NCBI RefSeq assembly: GCF_004000255.1
Contig: NZ_RCIQ01000007.1
Span: 62,001 to 126,000, forward strand
Length of the DNA stretch: 64,000 bases
From: Nioella ostreopsis
GTDB taxonomy: Bacteria > Pseudomonadota > Alphaproteobacteria > Rhodobacterales > Rhodobacteraceae
Direction: 5' to 3'
Both the position numbers and the translations under genes were made by a program. Positions within the stretch are counted from its first letter, which is position 1; every line of letters starts with the position of its first letter. The notes below the pieces were generated by a model, which saw only the letters and a list, made by a program, of their open reading frames with translations, did no database searches and was not told where the DNA came from. This document shows positions 1-7,840 of the stretch, one piece after another.

Positions 1-120
1 GCCGCCGGGGGTGTATTCGCTGTCGGAATTCTGAAGCACACGACGGAACTTGACCGGGATCGACACCCGGCCCTTTCCGTCTACCTTGTTCAGGCTTTCG
101 CCCTGAAACCTGTGCTCCAC
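1..120 (-). CDS. mraZ: MraZ transcriptional regulator, N-terminal part
   Basis: The first 40 codons read leftward and run off the window edge. Residues 12-22 (KVDGKGRVSIP) followed by FRRVL match the first SpoVT/AbrB-like half of MraZ, the DNA-binding repressor that heads the division and cell-wall (dcw) cluster. The GTG start at 120 is preceded by a GAGGA-type ribosome site 7 bases upstream, and no in-frame ATG lies nearby. By family precedent rsmH, ftsL and ftsI would follow beyond the edge, but they are not visible here. A run of phased TGGG-type boxes at 406-439 upstream is a candidate self-operator. Confidence 0.9.
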   Translation of the reverse strand, partial: MEHRFQGESLNKVDGKGRVSIPVKFRRVLQNSDSEYTPGG

Positions 121-405
121 GTCCCCGTCCTCATCTGCCCCTTGCGCGGCCCCGGAACGGACAACGGCGGATCGAGCAAGCTGCCACTGCTCAATCCGCC
201 GCCCTCGTCCCATTTCTGGGGTGTCCGACTACGCGCGCATTACCTGGGGGGGGGATGTCTGCTCTGCCCGCGCGCCGGATCTCTCTATGTCAGCGAATGA
301 GATTGCCTGTATGAAACTGCCGTTTTTTGTTTTCCGGTCCTTGGTCTTGCGCCTCGGTCCCGGTGATCTCGTTTGCTGTGTGATTGTTGTCTCATGGAAT
401 GTTTT

Positions 406-439
406 CCCAATCAATCCCTTTTTGTGGGAAAATTCCCCA
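406..439 (-). promoter_or_regulatory. candidate MraZ operator (phased TGGG boxes)
   Basis: On the plus strand CCCA at 406, CCCT at 416 and CCCA at 436 fall on an exact 10-bp register, which reads as TGGG/AGGG boxes on the mraZ strand. The slot at 426 carries GGG on the opposite strand. MraZ is known in other bacteria to bind direct TGGG repeats with 5-bp spacers. The assignment here is inference from spacing and position. Confidence 0.45.
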
Positions 440-589
440 CATCTTGCCAAAGCGCATCCCGAAACACAGGATTTGGTGGGACGCATGGGTCAAAAATGCG
501 CAGATGAGGTAGAGAGAGCGCGACATCCCACAACATATGGCTGTGTCCGTCGCGCCACATGGCATGGGATTTTTTTCCAGAATTTCACG

Positions 590-620
590 AAAAACCCCCG
601 GCCGCAGGGCGGTCCGGGGG
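590..620 (-). terminator. intrinsic terminator of apbC
   Basis: A 7-bp stem (CCCCCGG at 595-601 with CCGGGGG at 614-620) plus an inner CCGC/GCGG stem is followed on the minus strand by a T run. It lies 40 bases past the apbC stop. Confidence 0.8.
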
Positions 621-659
621 CAATTCCCATGATTTTCCATGTGTCGGGGCTGTCCCGGC

Positions 660-1745
660 TCAGGCCATTCCGCCCTCGACGAGTCGGGTGGCCAGGGTCG
701 CATAGGCCTCTGCCATTGGCCCCTCGCCCGCCGCGATTGGGGTGCCACCATCGCCTGCCAACCGGGTTTCCAGCGAAATCGGCAATTCACCCAGGAAGGG
801 CACGCCGATCCGGTCCGCCTCATTCCGCACGCCGCCATGGCCGAAGATATGTTCTTCATGGCCGCAATTGGGGCAATGGAACACCGACATGTTCTCGATC
901 AGCCCCAGAATCGGGGTTTTCAGGGTCTGGAACATGTTGATGGCCTTCTTGGCATCCAGCAGCGCCACATCCTGCGGGGTGGAGACGACAATCGCGCCCG
1001 TCACCTCGGATTTCTGGCACAGCGTCATCGCAACATCGCCGGTGCCGGGGGGCAGATCGACAATCAACACGTCAAGATCGCCCCATTCCACCTGGGTCAG
1101 CATCTGCTGCAGTGCCCCCATCAGCATCGGCCCGCGCCAGACGACCGCCTGATCCTCTGGCAGCATGAAGCCGAGCGACATCAGTGTGACACCGTGATTG
1201 TGCAACGGCAGGATGGTCTTGCCGTCCGGGGACGCGGGGCGTTTGTTGATCCCCATCATGCGAGGTTGAGACGGACCGTATATATCTGCATCGAGCAGCC
1301 CGACCTTGCGCCCCTGACGCGCCAGCGCCACGGCGAGGTTTGAGGAAACAGTGGATTTGCCCACACCGCCCTTGCCGGACCCGACGGCCAGAATACGCTG
1401 GACGGTCGCGGGTTTCATCGAGCCTTGCTGCGGCTTGGGATGGCCGCCGATCTTCAGGCTCGGCGGTTCCCCCTGCCCCGGCGCGGGCTTGGCAGAGGGG
1501 CCGTGGGCGGTCAGGGCGACGGTTGCATTTTCCACGCCGGGCAGCCCCTTGACCAAGGCCTCTGCCGCATCGCGCACCGGTGACAGGCGGCGTGCGTCTT
1601 CGGGCGACGGGGCCTCGATCACGAAGGCGACCTTGCCGCCGGTGATCTGCAAGGCCCGGACCATATCGCGGCTGACGAGCGTGCCACCATCGGGCAGCGA
1701 CAGCTTGTCCAGTGCGGCGAGGATCGTTTCGCGAGTCTGGCTCAT
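660..1745 (-). CDS. apbC: Mrp/ApbC-family iron-sulfur carrier P-loop ATPase
   Basis: This 361-residue protein has the Mrp/NBP35/ApbC layout: an N-terminal MIP18/DUF59 domain (about 1-80), a linker, and a deviant Walker A motif GKGGVGKST at about 124-132. A CPNC pair at 291-294 matches the cysteines that carry a bridging Fe-S cluster. In this family the protein holds and transfers Fe-S clusters to apoproteins in the cytosol. The start at 1745 (MSQTRET) was chosen because AGGAAAGGG lies just upstream. The frame stays open to 1808 but without a ribosome site. It is transcribed alone and ends at the terminator near 600. Confidence 0.93.
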   Translation of the reverse strand: MSQTRETILAALDKLSLPDGGTLVSRDMVRALQITGGKVAFVIEAPSPEDARRLSPVRDAAEALVKGLPGVENATVALTAHGPSAKPAPGQGEPPSLKIGGHPKPQQGSMKPATVQRILAVGSGKGGVGKSTVSSNLAVALARQGRKVGLLDADIYGPSQPRMMGINKRPASPDGKTILPLHNHGVTLMSLGFMLPEDQAVVWRGPMLMGALQQMLTQVEWGDLDVLIVDLPPGTGDVAMTLCQKSEVTGAIVVSTPQDVALLDAKKAINMFQTLKTPILGLIENMSVFHCPNCGHEEHIFGHGGVRNEADRIGVPFLGELPISLETRLAGDGGTPIAAGEGPMAEAYATLATRLVEGGMA

Positions 1746-2055
1746 ATCTGGCCCTTTCCTGTTGCAGCGCGTGTCTTGTCGAACAGATAGGACGCTTTGC
1801 CGATCCATGCACCCCCCTTAAAGATTCAGTCAGCATATAGTTTTAGGCAGGGTTGACCCAAGGTAAGCCTGCAATTTGAGCAGCTTACGTCCACGTTATG
1901 CACTTTCTGCATGGCAGCATTGACGAACTCGGGGATTGTGCAGACGCAGCATTGCGATATTTTTTAATCATCGAAACAAACACGGGCCGACACGGATCGC
2001 CGCCAGAATGACGCGACGCTGACCGCCGGACCAACCGACTGAAGGATCAAGGCAT
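1746..2055. other. divergent promoter region, apbC / DUF1127
   Basis: These 310 bases separate two divergent genes and must hold both promoters. In Rhodobacter sphaeroides the equivalent DUF1127/CcsR unit is driven by heat-shock sigma factors (RpoHI/RpoHII). I could not place a confident RpoH-type or sigma-70 box by eye. No gene is visible. Confidence 0.5.
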
Positions 2056-2277
2056 ATGGCCTACGCAACTCAAACCCACGCCGGCTCGCTCTCGCTGCTG
2101 GCCCGTTTCGCGGAAATCCGCGAGCAAGCCGCAGAAGCATACGCCGCATGGCGCATCTATCGCAACACGCTGAACGAACTGCGTGAGCTGAGCGACCGCG
2201 ACCTGAACGATCTCGGAATTGCCCGGTCGTCCCTCCGCGCCATCGCGCATGAGGCGGCCTACGGTCAGACCGACTGA
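2056..2277 (+). CDS. DUF1127 protein, CcaF1-like
   Basis: This is a 73-residue protein whose second half (RNTLNELRELSDRDLNDLGI, then a short helix) is the arginine-rich DUF1127 motif. The start is preceded by AAGGATCAAGGC. In Rhodobacter sphaeroides the DUF1127 gene in front of the CcsR RNAs encodes CcaF1, a small RNA-binding protein involved in maturation of those RNAs. The same arrangement is seen here, with the hairpin array starting 20 bases after the stop, so I infer co-transcription and the same role. The gene name is transferred by synteny and motif only. Confidence 0.85.
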   Translation: MAYATQTHAGSLSLLARFAEIREQAAEAYAAWRIYRNTLNELRELSDRDLNDLGIARSSLRAIAHEAAYGQTD

Positions 2278-2296
2278 CCGAAACGACATAGAACAC

Positions 2297-2365
2297 TGCT
2301 GGTTTCCTCCTCCCTTTAACCGGCAGCCCTGCGGCGGCGCCTCTCCTCCTCCCTGGCGCCGCCGC
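2297..2365 (+). ncRNA. cuckoo/CcsR-type sRNA unit 1
   Basis: Hairpin 1 (2297-2325) has an 8-bp stem TGCTGGTT/AACCGGCA with one G-U pair. Hairpin 2 (2331-2365) has an 11-bp perfect stem. Both loops contain a perfect CCTCCTCCC. The unit follows the DUF1127 stop directly and is probably processed from the shared transcript. Confidence 0.75.
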
Positions 2366-2397
2366 CGAAAGACAAGGCCCCTTGCGGGCAAACCGGA

Positions 2398-2471
2398 TAC
2401 GGAACCTCTCCTCCTCCCTTGAGGGTTCGTAGACTGGCGGTGGCACATCCTCCTCCCTTGGTGTCATCGCC
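2398..2471 (+). ncRNA. cuckoo/CcsR-type sRNA unit 2
   Basis: Hairpin 3 (2398-2431) has an imperfect stem with one bulged G. Hairpin 4 (2436-2471) has an 11-bp stem in which two G-U pairs preserve pairing. Loops carry CCTCCTCCC at 2410 and 2449. A short GC-rich spacer (2472-2500) with a CCCC-GAC-GGGG hairpin separates it from unit 3. Confidence 0.75.
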
Positions 2472-2500
2472 CGACATACCGCCCCCGACGGGGCAACAGT

Positions 2501-2571
2501 TACGGACCGTCCTCCTCCCTTAGGTCCGTAGATTGGCGGCGACACCACTCCTCCTCCCCGGTGTCGCCGCC
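2501..2571 (+). ncRNA. cuckoo/CcsR-type sRNA unit 3
   Basis: Hairpin 5 (2501-2530) has a perfect 8-bp stem TACGGACC/GGTCCGTA. Hairpin 6 (2535-2571) has a perfect 12-bp stem. Loops carry CCTCCTCCC at 2511 and 2550. This is the best-formed unit of the array. Confidence 0.78.
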
Positions 2572-2602
2572 CGATATTCCGCCCCGACCGGGGCACTGCA
2601 TA

Positions 2603-2671
2603 CGGGTCCGACTCCTCCCCCAGGGCCCGATATGACGCGGCGGCGCCTCTCCTCCTCCCTGGCGCCGCCGC
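2603..2671 (+). ncRNA. cuckoo/CcsR-type sRNA unit 4
   Basis: Hairpin 7 (2603-2629) pairs CGGGTCC with GGGCCCG and has a shortened loop motif (CTCCTCCCCC). Hairpin 8 (2637-2671) has the same 11-bp stem as hairpin 2 and a perfect loop motif at 2651, suggesting a partial unit duplication. Confidence 0.7.
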
Positions 2672-2683
2672 CTCACAAAATAC

Positions 2684-2720
2684 GGGCCGGGCGGATCCTT
2701 CCTCCCTTTCCAAACGGCCC
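2684..2720 (+). repeat. extra degenerate cuckoo hairpin
   Basis: A 6-bp stem GGGCCG/CGGCCC encloses a long loop with CTTCCTCCC at 2698, one base off the consensus. It has no strong-stem partner of its own, so it looks like a decaying half unit between units 4 and 5. Confidence 0.5.
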
Positions 2721-2728
2721 ACGGTTCG

Positions 2729-2807
2729 GCGTCCCTCCTCCTCCCTTAAAGGACGCTGAGATCTGGCGGTGACACCCCTCCTCCTCCCTGGGTGTCACCG
2801 CCTTTTT
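2729..2807 (+). ncRNA. cuckoo/CcsR-type sRNA unit 5 with terminal hairpin
   Basis: Hairpin 10 (2729-2756) has a 6-bp stem GCGTCC/GGACGC. Hairpin 11 (2765-2802) has a perfect 13-bp stem. Loop motifs lie at 2737 and 2780. Hairpin 11 doubles as the terminator of the locus. Confidence 0.75.
2765..2807 (+). terminator. intrinsic terminator of the DUF1127/cuckoo locus
   Basis: A perfect 13-bp GC-rich stem (2765-2777 with 2790-2802) is followed at once by five T residues. It lies just before the convergent Lrp gene. Confidence 0.88.
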
Positions 2808-2830
2808 CGTTCTCAGAAGCTGTCAGAGTG

Positions 2831-3283
2831 TCAGGCACGGTCGTCCTTGGGCGAGGCCATGACCACATGGGTCGTGATCGTCGCCACCTGCGGAATGTCG
2901 CCCAGAACATCGGTGTGGAAGCGCTTGTAGGCCACCAGATCCGCCGCCTCGACACGCAGCAGGTATTCCACGTTGCCGGTGATGTTGTGGCACTCGCGCA
3001 CCTCGGGGCTGCGGGAAATGGCGCGTTCGAACGCCTCCTGCGCGCGTTTGGAATGCTCGCCCAGTCCCACGGTCAGATAGGCGGTGAAGCCCACGCCCAT
3101 TTTCACCGGGTCCAGAACCGCGCGATAGCCGCTGATGACGCCCGCTGCTTCCAGAGCCTGCACCCGCCGCAGGCAGGCCGAGGGCGACAGGGCCACGCGG
3201 GCGGCCAGTTCCAGATTGCTGACCCGCCCGTCGCGGGACAGTTCCTGCAATATCTGGCGGTCTTTGGCGTCTAATTTCGTCAT
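2831..3283 (-). CDS. Lrp/AsnC family transcriptional regulator
   Basis: This 150-residue protein has an N-terminal winged helix-turn-helix (LDAKDRQILQELSRDGRVSN, then LSPSACLRRVQALEAAGVI) and a C-terminal RAM ligand-binding domain, the full Lrp/AsnC layout. Such proteins bind amino acids and control neighbouring transport or catabolic genes. It is divergent from a LysE-type exporter with 73 bases between the starts, so it probably controls that exporter and itself. The inducing amino acid cannot be read from the sequence. Confidence 0.92.
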   Translation of the reverse strand: MTKLDAKDRQILQELSRDGRVSNLELAARVALSPSACLRRVQALEAAGVISGYRAVLDPVKMGVGFTAYLTVGLGEHSKRAQEAFERAISRSPEVRECHNITGNVEYLLRVEAADLVAYKRFHTDVLGDIPQVATITTHVVMASPKDDRA

Positions 3284-3356
3284 TCCTTGCGTATTTTGCG
3301 CCTGAAGGCGTCACTTTGCAATTACATTTCGCCACGGGCGGCCTAACGTCAGCGCC

Positions 3357-3953
3357 ATGACACAAGACCTGATCCTCGCCCTCATGGGCTACGCGCTTGC
3401 CACCTCGATCACGCCGGGGCCCAATAACCTGATGCTGATGGCCTCGGGCGCCAATTTCGGCCTGCGCCGCACCCTACCCCATATGGCAGGTGTCAGCCTG
3501 GGCCACGGGTTCATGACCTTTGTCCTGGGCCTGGGATTGGTGCAGGTGTTCGAGAGCTTTCCGGTGGTCAGGATCGTGCTGACGGTGCTCTGTTCCGCCT
3601 ATCTGCTGTGGCTGGCGTGGAAGATCGCCAATGCCGCGCCTCCGAAAGAAGGCCAGCAAGCGGGCACGCCGCTGACCTTCTGGCAGGCCGCCGCGTTCCA
3701 ATGGGTGAACCCGAAGGCGATCTTCATGTCGATCACCGCACAGACGAACTACGCGCCCGAAGGCGCGGGCTGGACCGGCGCGCTGATGGTTGCCGCTGTC
3801 TTTGCCTGCATCAACCTGCCCTCGGTCGGGGTCTGGGCCTGGATGGGGGTGCAGGTAAAACGCTTCCTCGGCACCGGCGCGCGGCTGAGGGCCTTTAATA
3901 CCGTGATGGCGTTGTTGCTGGTGGCGTCGCTTATTCCGATCCTTCTGCACTGA
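3357..3953 (+). CDS. LysE/RhtB family amino acid exporter
   Basis: This 198-residue inner-membrane protein has about six hydrophobic segments and the family signature near the N terminus (ATSITPGPNNLMLMASGANFG, where the TPGPN core is diagnostic). LysE/RhtB proteins export amino acids or homoserine lactone-like compounds by proton exchange. The divergent Lrp gene suggests induction by its substrate. The last 23 bases overlap the 3' end of the TPR gene on the other strand. Confidence 0.9.
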   Translation: MTQDLILALMGYALATSITPGPNNLMLMASGANFGLRRTLPHMAGVSLGHGFMTFVLGLGLVQVFESFPVVRIVLTVLCSAYLLWLAWKIANAAPPKEGQQAGTPLTFWQAAAFQWVNPKAIFMSITAQTNYAPEGAGWTGALMVAAVFACINLPSVGVWAWMGVQVKRFLGTGARLRAFNTVMALLLVASLIPILLH

Positions 3954-5397
3954 CCGACGCGGACCCCACCAGATCCATAGCCTGACTATAAATGTACCGG
4001 TCTTCTGCGGTCAGGATCCGTGCGATCCAGGTGTTTACCTCGGGCGCGATCCAGAAGCTGGCGGTATAGGGTAGATCCCTCTCTTGCCCCAGAACGGAGA
4101 CGCGGGCGTCCATCGTGAAATCCAGCCGATAGGTATCGAACACCCCCAGGGGCACATGGATCCGTTCTGTCGACACCGCGAGGGTCCACTGGAACTGCCC
4201 GGCCCCGGCGAGGTCCACATCGGGCAAACATCCCAGGATCGAATAGGAGAACCCGCGACCGGCGCTGCAATCGACCACGAACCGCCCCGATCCGGCGGCA
4301 GATCGCCCCGCCTGCAACGGCCATGCATCTGCCGGGGTGCCGTCGTCAAAGCTGGGGACAATCGCCGGGCCATCCGGGCCCATGGGGCTGAACTGGAACG
4401 GAAACAGGCCGCGATAGCGCGGTGACGGCTCGCCTATTGGGGGGTCGAGGCTGCGCTGATGCTCGATCTGCATTGCGGGCGTCAGCCAGTCCTCGTCCAC
4501 GGGATCATGTGACACCCCGATCACCGCCGCCGTTTCGGGGATTGGCTCGGCGTTGCCGGAAAACAACCCGGCCATTGCGCGAATGGCGGCTTCCATATCG
4601 TCGCGCGTGTCGACCGGCATTTCGATGGCGAGATAGCGGATCTCGCGCCCGGCCGGGGGCGGGGTCCAGGCCAATGGCGCAAGGTCGGGTGCCGAGGTGT
4701 CGCCCAGATATCCGGTCAACCATTCGCCGGTCACGATGTCATTGGGATCAAGCGTATAGGCAATGCGCCCATGATAAGCAGCCTCGTCGGCCAACCCGGC
4801 GCGGCGAAAATAGCTGTGCGCGCGGAGCTGCCGATCCCGGTCCAGGGGTCTGATCCGGGTGACCTCTCGGTAGGACCAGGCCGCCGCCTCATAGTCGTGC
4901 AGGCGGGCATGGATTATTCCCTGCAACAAATGCGACGAGTGATAGTCGGCGTTCAGCGCAATCGCCCGGTCGAGCGCGGCCAACGCCAGATCGGTTCGGT
5001 CCGATTGGCTCAGCACATAGCCAAGCCGGTAATGCGGCCAGTGACTGTCGGGGCTGACCGCGATCAGGGCGCGCAAATCCGCCTCTGCCTCGTCCCACCG
5101 GTCAAGCCGCCCCAGAACAACCGAGCGGCGGCCAAGCCCGGCCACACTGACGGGATCAATCGCCAGAGCCTGCGAATAGCGCTGCAAGGCCTCGGCATAA
5201 TCCTCGTTGCCCTCATAGACCCGCCCGATATCAATGATCGCTTCGACCCGGTCCACGGCAGTTTCAGCCACCCGTTCGCAGGCCGCAACTCGGGCGGCAA
5301 AGGGCGTGTTGGCCGACCCGCAAAGCTGCTGGTCGTCGGCAAAGGCGGGTGCGGCGGCAATGGCCAGCAAGGCTGTCAGGACATGTCTCATGGACAT
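3931..5397 (-). CDS. secreted tetratricopeptide-repeat protein
   Basis: The chosen start (MSMRHVLTALLAIAAAPAFA) gives a Sec signal peptide with an Ala-X-Ala-type site near residue 20. An alternative Met lies two codons later. The first half holds TPR-like helical pairs (YAEALQRYSQALAIDPVSVA, then RWDEAEADLRALIAVSPDS, then LALAALDRAIALNADY). The second half, about 250 residues, matches no family I recognise. The product is probably periplasmic. It follows uvrD on the same strand with 25 bases between and overlaps lysE tail to tail. The true length is about 488 residues; the longer open frame upstream runs through the end of uvrD. Confidence 0.75.
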   Translation of the reverse strand: MSMRHVLTALLAIAAAPAFADDQQLCGSANTPFAARVAACERVAETAVDRVEAIIDIGRVYEGNEDYAEALQRYSQALAIDPVSVAGLGRRSVVLGRLDRWDEAEADLRALIAVSPDSHWPHYRLGYVLSQSDRTDLALAALDRAIALNADYHSSHLLQGIIHARLHDYEAAAWSYREVTRIRPLDRDRQLRAHSYFRRAGLADEAAYHGRIAYTLDPNDIVTGEWLTGYLGDTSAPDLAPLAWTPPPAGREIRYLAIEMPVDTRDDMEAAIRAMAGLFSGNAEPIPETAAVIGVSHDPVDEDWLTPAMQIEHQRSLDPPIGEPSPRYRGLFPFQFSPMGPDGPAIVPSFDDGTPADAWPLQAGRSAAGSGRFVVDCSAGRGFSYSILGCLPDVDLAGAGQFQWTLAVSTERIHVPLGVFDTYRLDFTMDARVSVLGQERDLPYTASFWIAPEVNTWIARILTAEDRYIYSQAMDLVGSASVSAEGSE

Positions 5398-5422
5398 GAG
5401 TATGATGCGACGCGCCGCATAT

Positions 5423-7840
5423 TCAAAACGGAACGTCATCCGCCTGATCGGCGGCCACCAGAAACCGGCCCACGACCCGCTTGATGCCCGCCTTGTCGAA
5501 GGCGATCTCCAGCTTGTCGCCCTCCACGCCTTCCACCCGGCCATAGCCGAATTTCTGGTGGAACACCCGTTCACCGATGGTGAAGGCCGAGTCCGCCGCC
5601 GCGTCGATGGTGAAATTCCGGGCCTCGCGCGGCTGGCTCATCCCGCGGGCGCCGGTATTGGCATGGAGCCGCTTCCAGCCCGGCGAATTATAGACATCGG
5701 CCCGGACCGCGCGTTCTTCCAACCCGGAACGGCCATACTCCTGCGCAGCCCCCATGCCGCCCTGATGGCCATAAAGTCCCGGCGGCGTCAGAACCTCCAC
5801 ATGGTCCTCGGGCAGTTCGTCGATGAACCGGGAGGGCAGTTGGCTTTGCCACTGGCCATAGACCCGACGGTTGCCCGCGAAAGAGATCGTGCAGATAGCC
5901 TCTGCCCGCGTGATGCCCACATAGGCCAGCCGCCGTTCCTCTTCGAGGCCCTTCAGCCCCTCTTCATCCATGGACCTTTGCGACGGGAACAGCCCATCCT
6001 CCCACCCCGGCAGGAAAACGGCGGGAAATTCGAGCCCCTTCGCGGCATGAAGCGTCATCAGCGTAACCTTTTCCTCGGTCTCGTCGCTTTCGTTATCCAT
6101 GATGAGGGAGACATGTTCGAGGAAGCCCTGAAGGTTCTCGAACCCTTCAAGCGCCTTGACCAGTTCCTTGAGGTTTTCCAGCCGCCCCGGTGCTTCCGGC
6201 GTTTTGTCATTCTGCCACATTTCGGTGTAGCCAGATTCCTCCAGGATCATCTCGGCCAGCTCGACATGGTTGAGCGTGCCCTGCGGGACATCATCTTCGA
6301 TCAGATCATCCACCGACCCCACGGCGCGCATCGGCCCCATCATCAGCCCGCGCCAGCGTTCGATCCCTTCGACGAAGCGTTGCAATTCCTTGGCGCCCTT
6401 GCCGGTCAGGCCCTGTGCCGCAAGCAGGATCTTGGCCCCTTCCAGCAGCGACACGCCATTCGTCCGCGCCGCCATCTGGATTTTCTGCTGCGCCTTGTCG
6501 CCAAGGCCGCGCTTGGGGGTGTTGACGACGCGTTCGAACGCCAGGTCATCCTCGGGGCTGACCACGAGGCGGAAATAGGCCATGGCGTCTCGGATCTCCA
6601 TCCGCTCGTAGAAGCGGGGGCCGCCGATGACGCGGTAGGGCAGACCGATGGTCAGGAACCGGTCCTCGAAGGCGCGCATCTGGTGGCTGGCGCGCACGAG
6701 GATCGCCATGCCGTCGGGGCTGATCGGGGCCATGCCGCGGGTGCCGCGTTGCATCGCTTCGATCTCCTCACCGACCCACCGTGCCTCTTCGTCGCCGTCC
6801 CAATGGCCGATGAGGCGGACCTTCTCGCCCTCCTCAGCCTCGGTCCAGAGCTCCTTGCCAAGCCGCCCCTTGTTCCCGGCAATCACGCCAGAGGCGGCGG
6901 CAAGGATATGCGGGGTGGAGCGGTAGTTCTGTTCCAGCCGGATCACCTTGGCGCCCGGAAAATCCTTGTCGAATTTCAGGATGTTGCCCACTTCCGCCCC
7001 GCGCCAGCCATAGATCGACTGGTCGTCATCGCCCACGCAGCAGATGTTCTTGTGCGCCTGTGCCAGAAGCCGCAACCACAGATACTGGGCGACATTCGTG
7101 TCCTGATATTCGTCCACCAGGATGTAGCGGAACCAGCGTTGGTATTGCTGGAGAATATCGTCATGGGTCTGGAAGATCGTGACCATGTGCAGCAGCAGAT
7201 CCCCGAAATCGCAGGCATTGAGCGATTTCAGGCGTTGCTGGTAGGCGGCGTAAAGCTCCACGCCCCGGTTGTTGAAGGCTCCTGCCTCGCCCGCAGGCAC
7301 TTTTTCAGGCGTCCAGGCGCGGTTCTTCCACTTGTCGATGACCGCCGCCAGCGCGCGGGCGGGCCAGCGTTTTTCGTCGATATTCTCGGCGATGATCAGC
7401 TGCTTCATCAGCCGGACCTGATCGTCCGTATCGAGAATGGTGAAGTTCGACTTCAGCCCCACCAGTTCCGCGTGTCGGCGCAGAAGCTTGACGCAGATCG
7501 CGTGGAACGTGCCAAGCCAGGGCATGCCCTCGGCGGGTTGGCCAAGGAGGTTGCCCACGCGGGTCTTCATCTCTCGCGCGGCCTTGTTGGTGAAGGTGAC
7601 GGCGAGGATCTCGTTCGGGCGGGCCTTGCCGGTGGACAGAAGATGCGCGATGCGGGCGGTGAGCGCGCGGGTCTTGCCCGTCCCCGCCCCCGCCAGCATC
7701 AGGACCGGACCGTCGAGCGTTTCCACCGCCTCGCGCTGCGGCGGGTTCAGACCGTCGAGATAGGGCGCGGGCCGCGCGGCCATGGCGCGTTGCGAAAGGG
7801 AGGCGGCCGCGAAGGCCTCTTCATCGTCGAAAATATCCAT
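5423..7840 (-). CDS. UvrD/PcrA-type ATP-dependent DNA helicase
   Basis: This 805-residue protein carries superfamily 1A motifs: GAGTGKT (about 51-57, Walker A), TFTNKAAREM (motif Ia), DEYQDTN (motif II), GDDDQSIYGWRGA (motif III), and VTLMTLHAAKGLEF with a C-terminal GITRAE motif. UvrD/PcrA helicases unwind 3' to 5' in excision and mismatch repair and clear RecA or RNA polymerase. The start at 7840 (MDIFDDEEAF) is used because the frame further upstream lacks family similarity. The 3' end carries the short basic tail typical of the PcrA group. The choice between the uvrD and pcrA names is conventional. Confidence 0.95.
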   Translation of the reverse strand: MDIFDDEEAFAAASLSQRAMAARPAPYLDGLNPPQREAVETLDGPVLMLAGAGTGKTRALTARIAHLLSTGKARPNEILAVTFTNKAAREMKTRVGNLLGQPAEGMPWLGTFHAICVKLLRRHAELVGLKSNFTILDTDDQVRLMKQLIIAENIDEKRWPARALAAVIDKWKNRAWTPEKVPAGEAGAFNNRGVELYAAYQQRLKSLNACDFGDLLLHMVTIFQTHDDILQQYQRWFRYILVDEYQDTNVAQYLWLRLLAQAHKNICCVGDDDQSIYGWRGAEVGNILKFDKDFPGAKVIRLEQNYRSTPHILAAASGVIAGNKGRLGKELWTEAEEGEKVRLIGHWDGDEEARWVGEEIEAMQRGTRGMAPISPDGMAILVRASHQMRAFEDRFLTIGLPYRVIGGPRFYERMEIRDAMAYFRLVVSPEDDLAFERVVNTPKRGLGDKAQQKIQMAARTNGVSLLEGAKILLAAQGLTGKGAKELQRFVEGIERWRGLMMGPMRAVGSVDDLIEDDVPQGTLNHVELAEMILEESGYTEMWQNDKTPEAPGRLENLKELVKALEGFENLQGFLEHVSLIMDNESDETEEKVTLMTLHAAKGLEFPAVFLPGWEDGLFPSQRSMDEEGLKGLEEERRLAYVGITRAEAICTISFAGNRRVYGQWQSQLPSRFIDELPEDHVEVLTPPGLYGHQGGMGAAQEYGRSGLEERAVRADVYNSPGWKRLHANTGARGMSQPREARNFTIDAAADSAFTIGERVFHQKFGYGRVEGVEGDKLEIAFDKAGIKRVVGRFLVAADQADDVPF

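Larger units (their letters stand above)
121..659. other. 540-bp noncoding region between mraZ and apbC
   Basis: No convincing gene is visible. The region should hold the promoter and leader of mraZ (about 290 bases from the candidate MraZ boxes to the GTG start) and it contains the apbC terminator at its right end. I looked for RNase P RNA landmarks and found none. The open frames crossing it lack family resemblance and ribosome sites. Confidence 0.6.
2297..2807 (+). repeat. array of eleven CCUCCUCCC hairpins (cuckoo/CcsR RNA locus)
   Basis: Eleven successive hairpins present CCTCCTCCC or a one- or two-base variant in the loop. Motifs start at 2306, 2345, 2410, 2449, 2511, 2550, 2612 (variant), 2651, 2698 (variant), 2737 and 2780. 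Hairpins alternate between a weaker stem (often TACGG-rich) and a strong GGCGG-type stem, giving five two-hairpin units about 100 bp apart plus one extra hairpin. Stems carry compensatory or wobble changes while loops stay constant, as expected for selected RNA structure. CCUCC equals the anti-Shine-Dalgarno core of 16S rRNA. The locus ends in a strong terminator. Confidence 0.88.

Noticed and set aside
121-660. RNase P RNA gene upstream of mraZ
   Set aside because: I searched both strands by eye for the conserved GAGGAAAGTCC-type and ACAGAA-type landmarks and did not find them.
2297-2807. Possible CRISPR array because of short regular repeats
   Set aside because: Repeated parts are hairpin loops within changing stems, there are no unique spacers of constant length, and no cas genes are present. 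The DUF1127 neighbour and CCUCCUCCC loops identify cuckoo RNAs.
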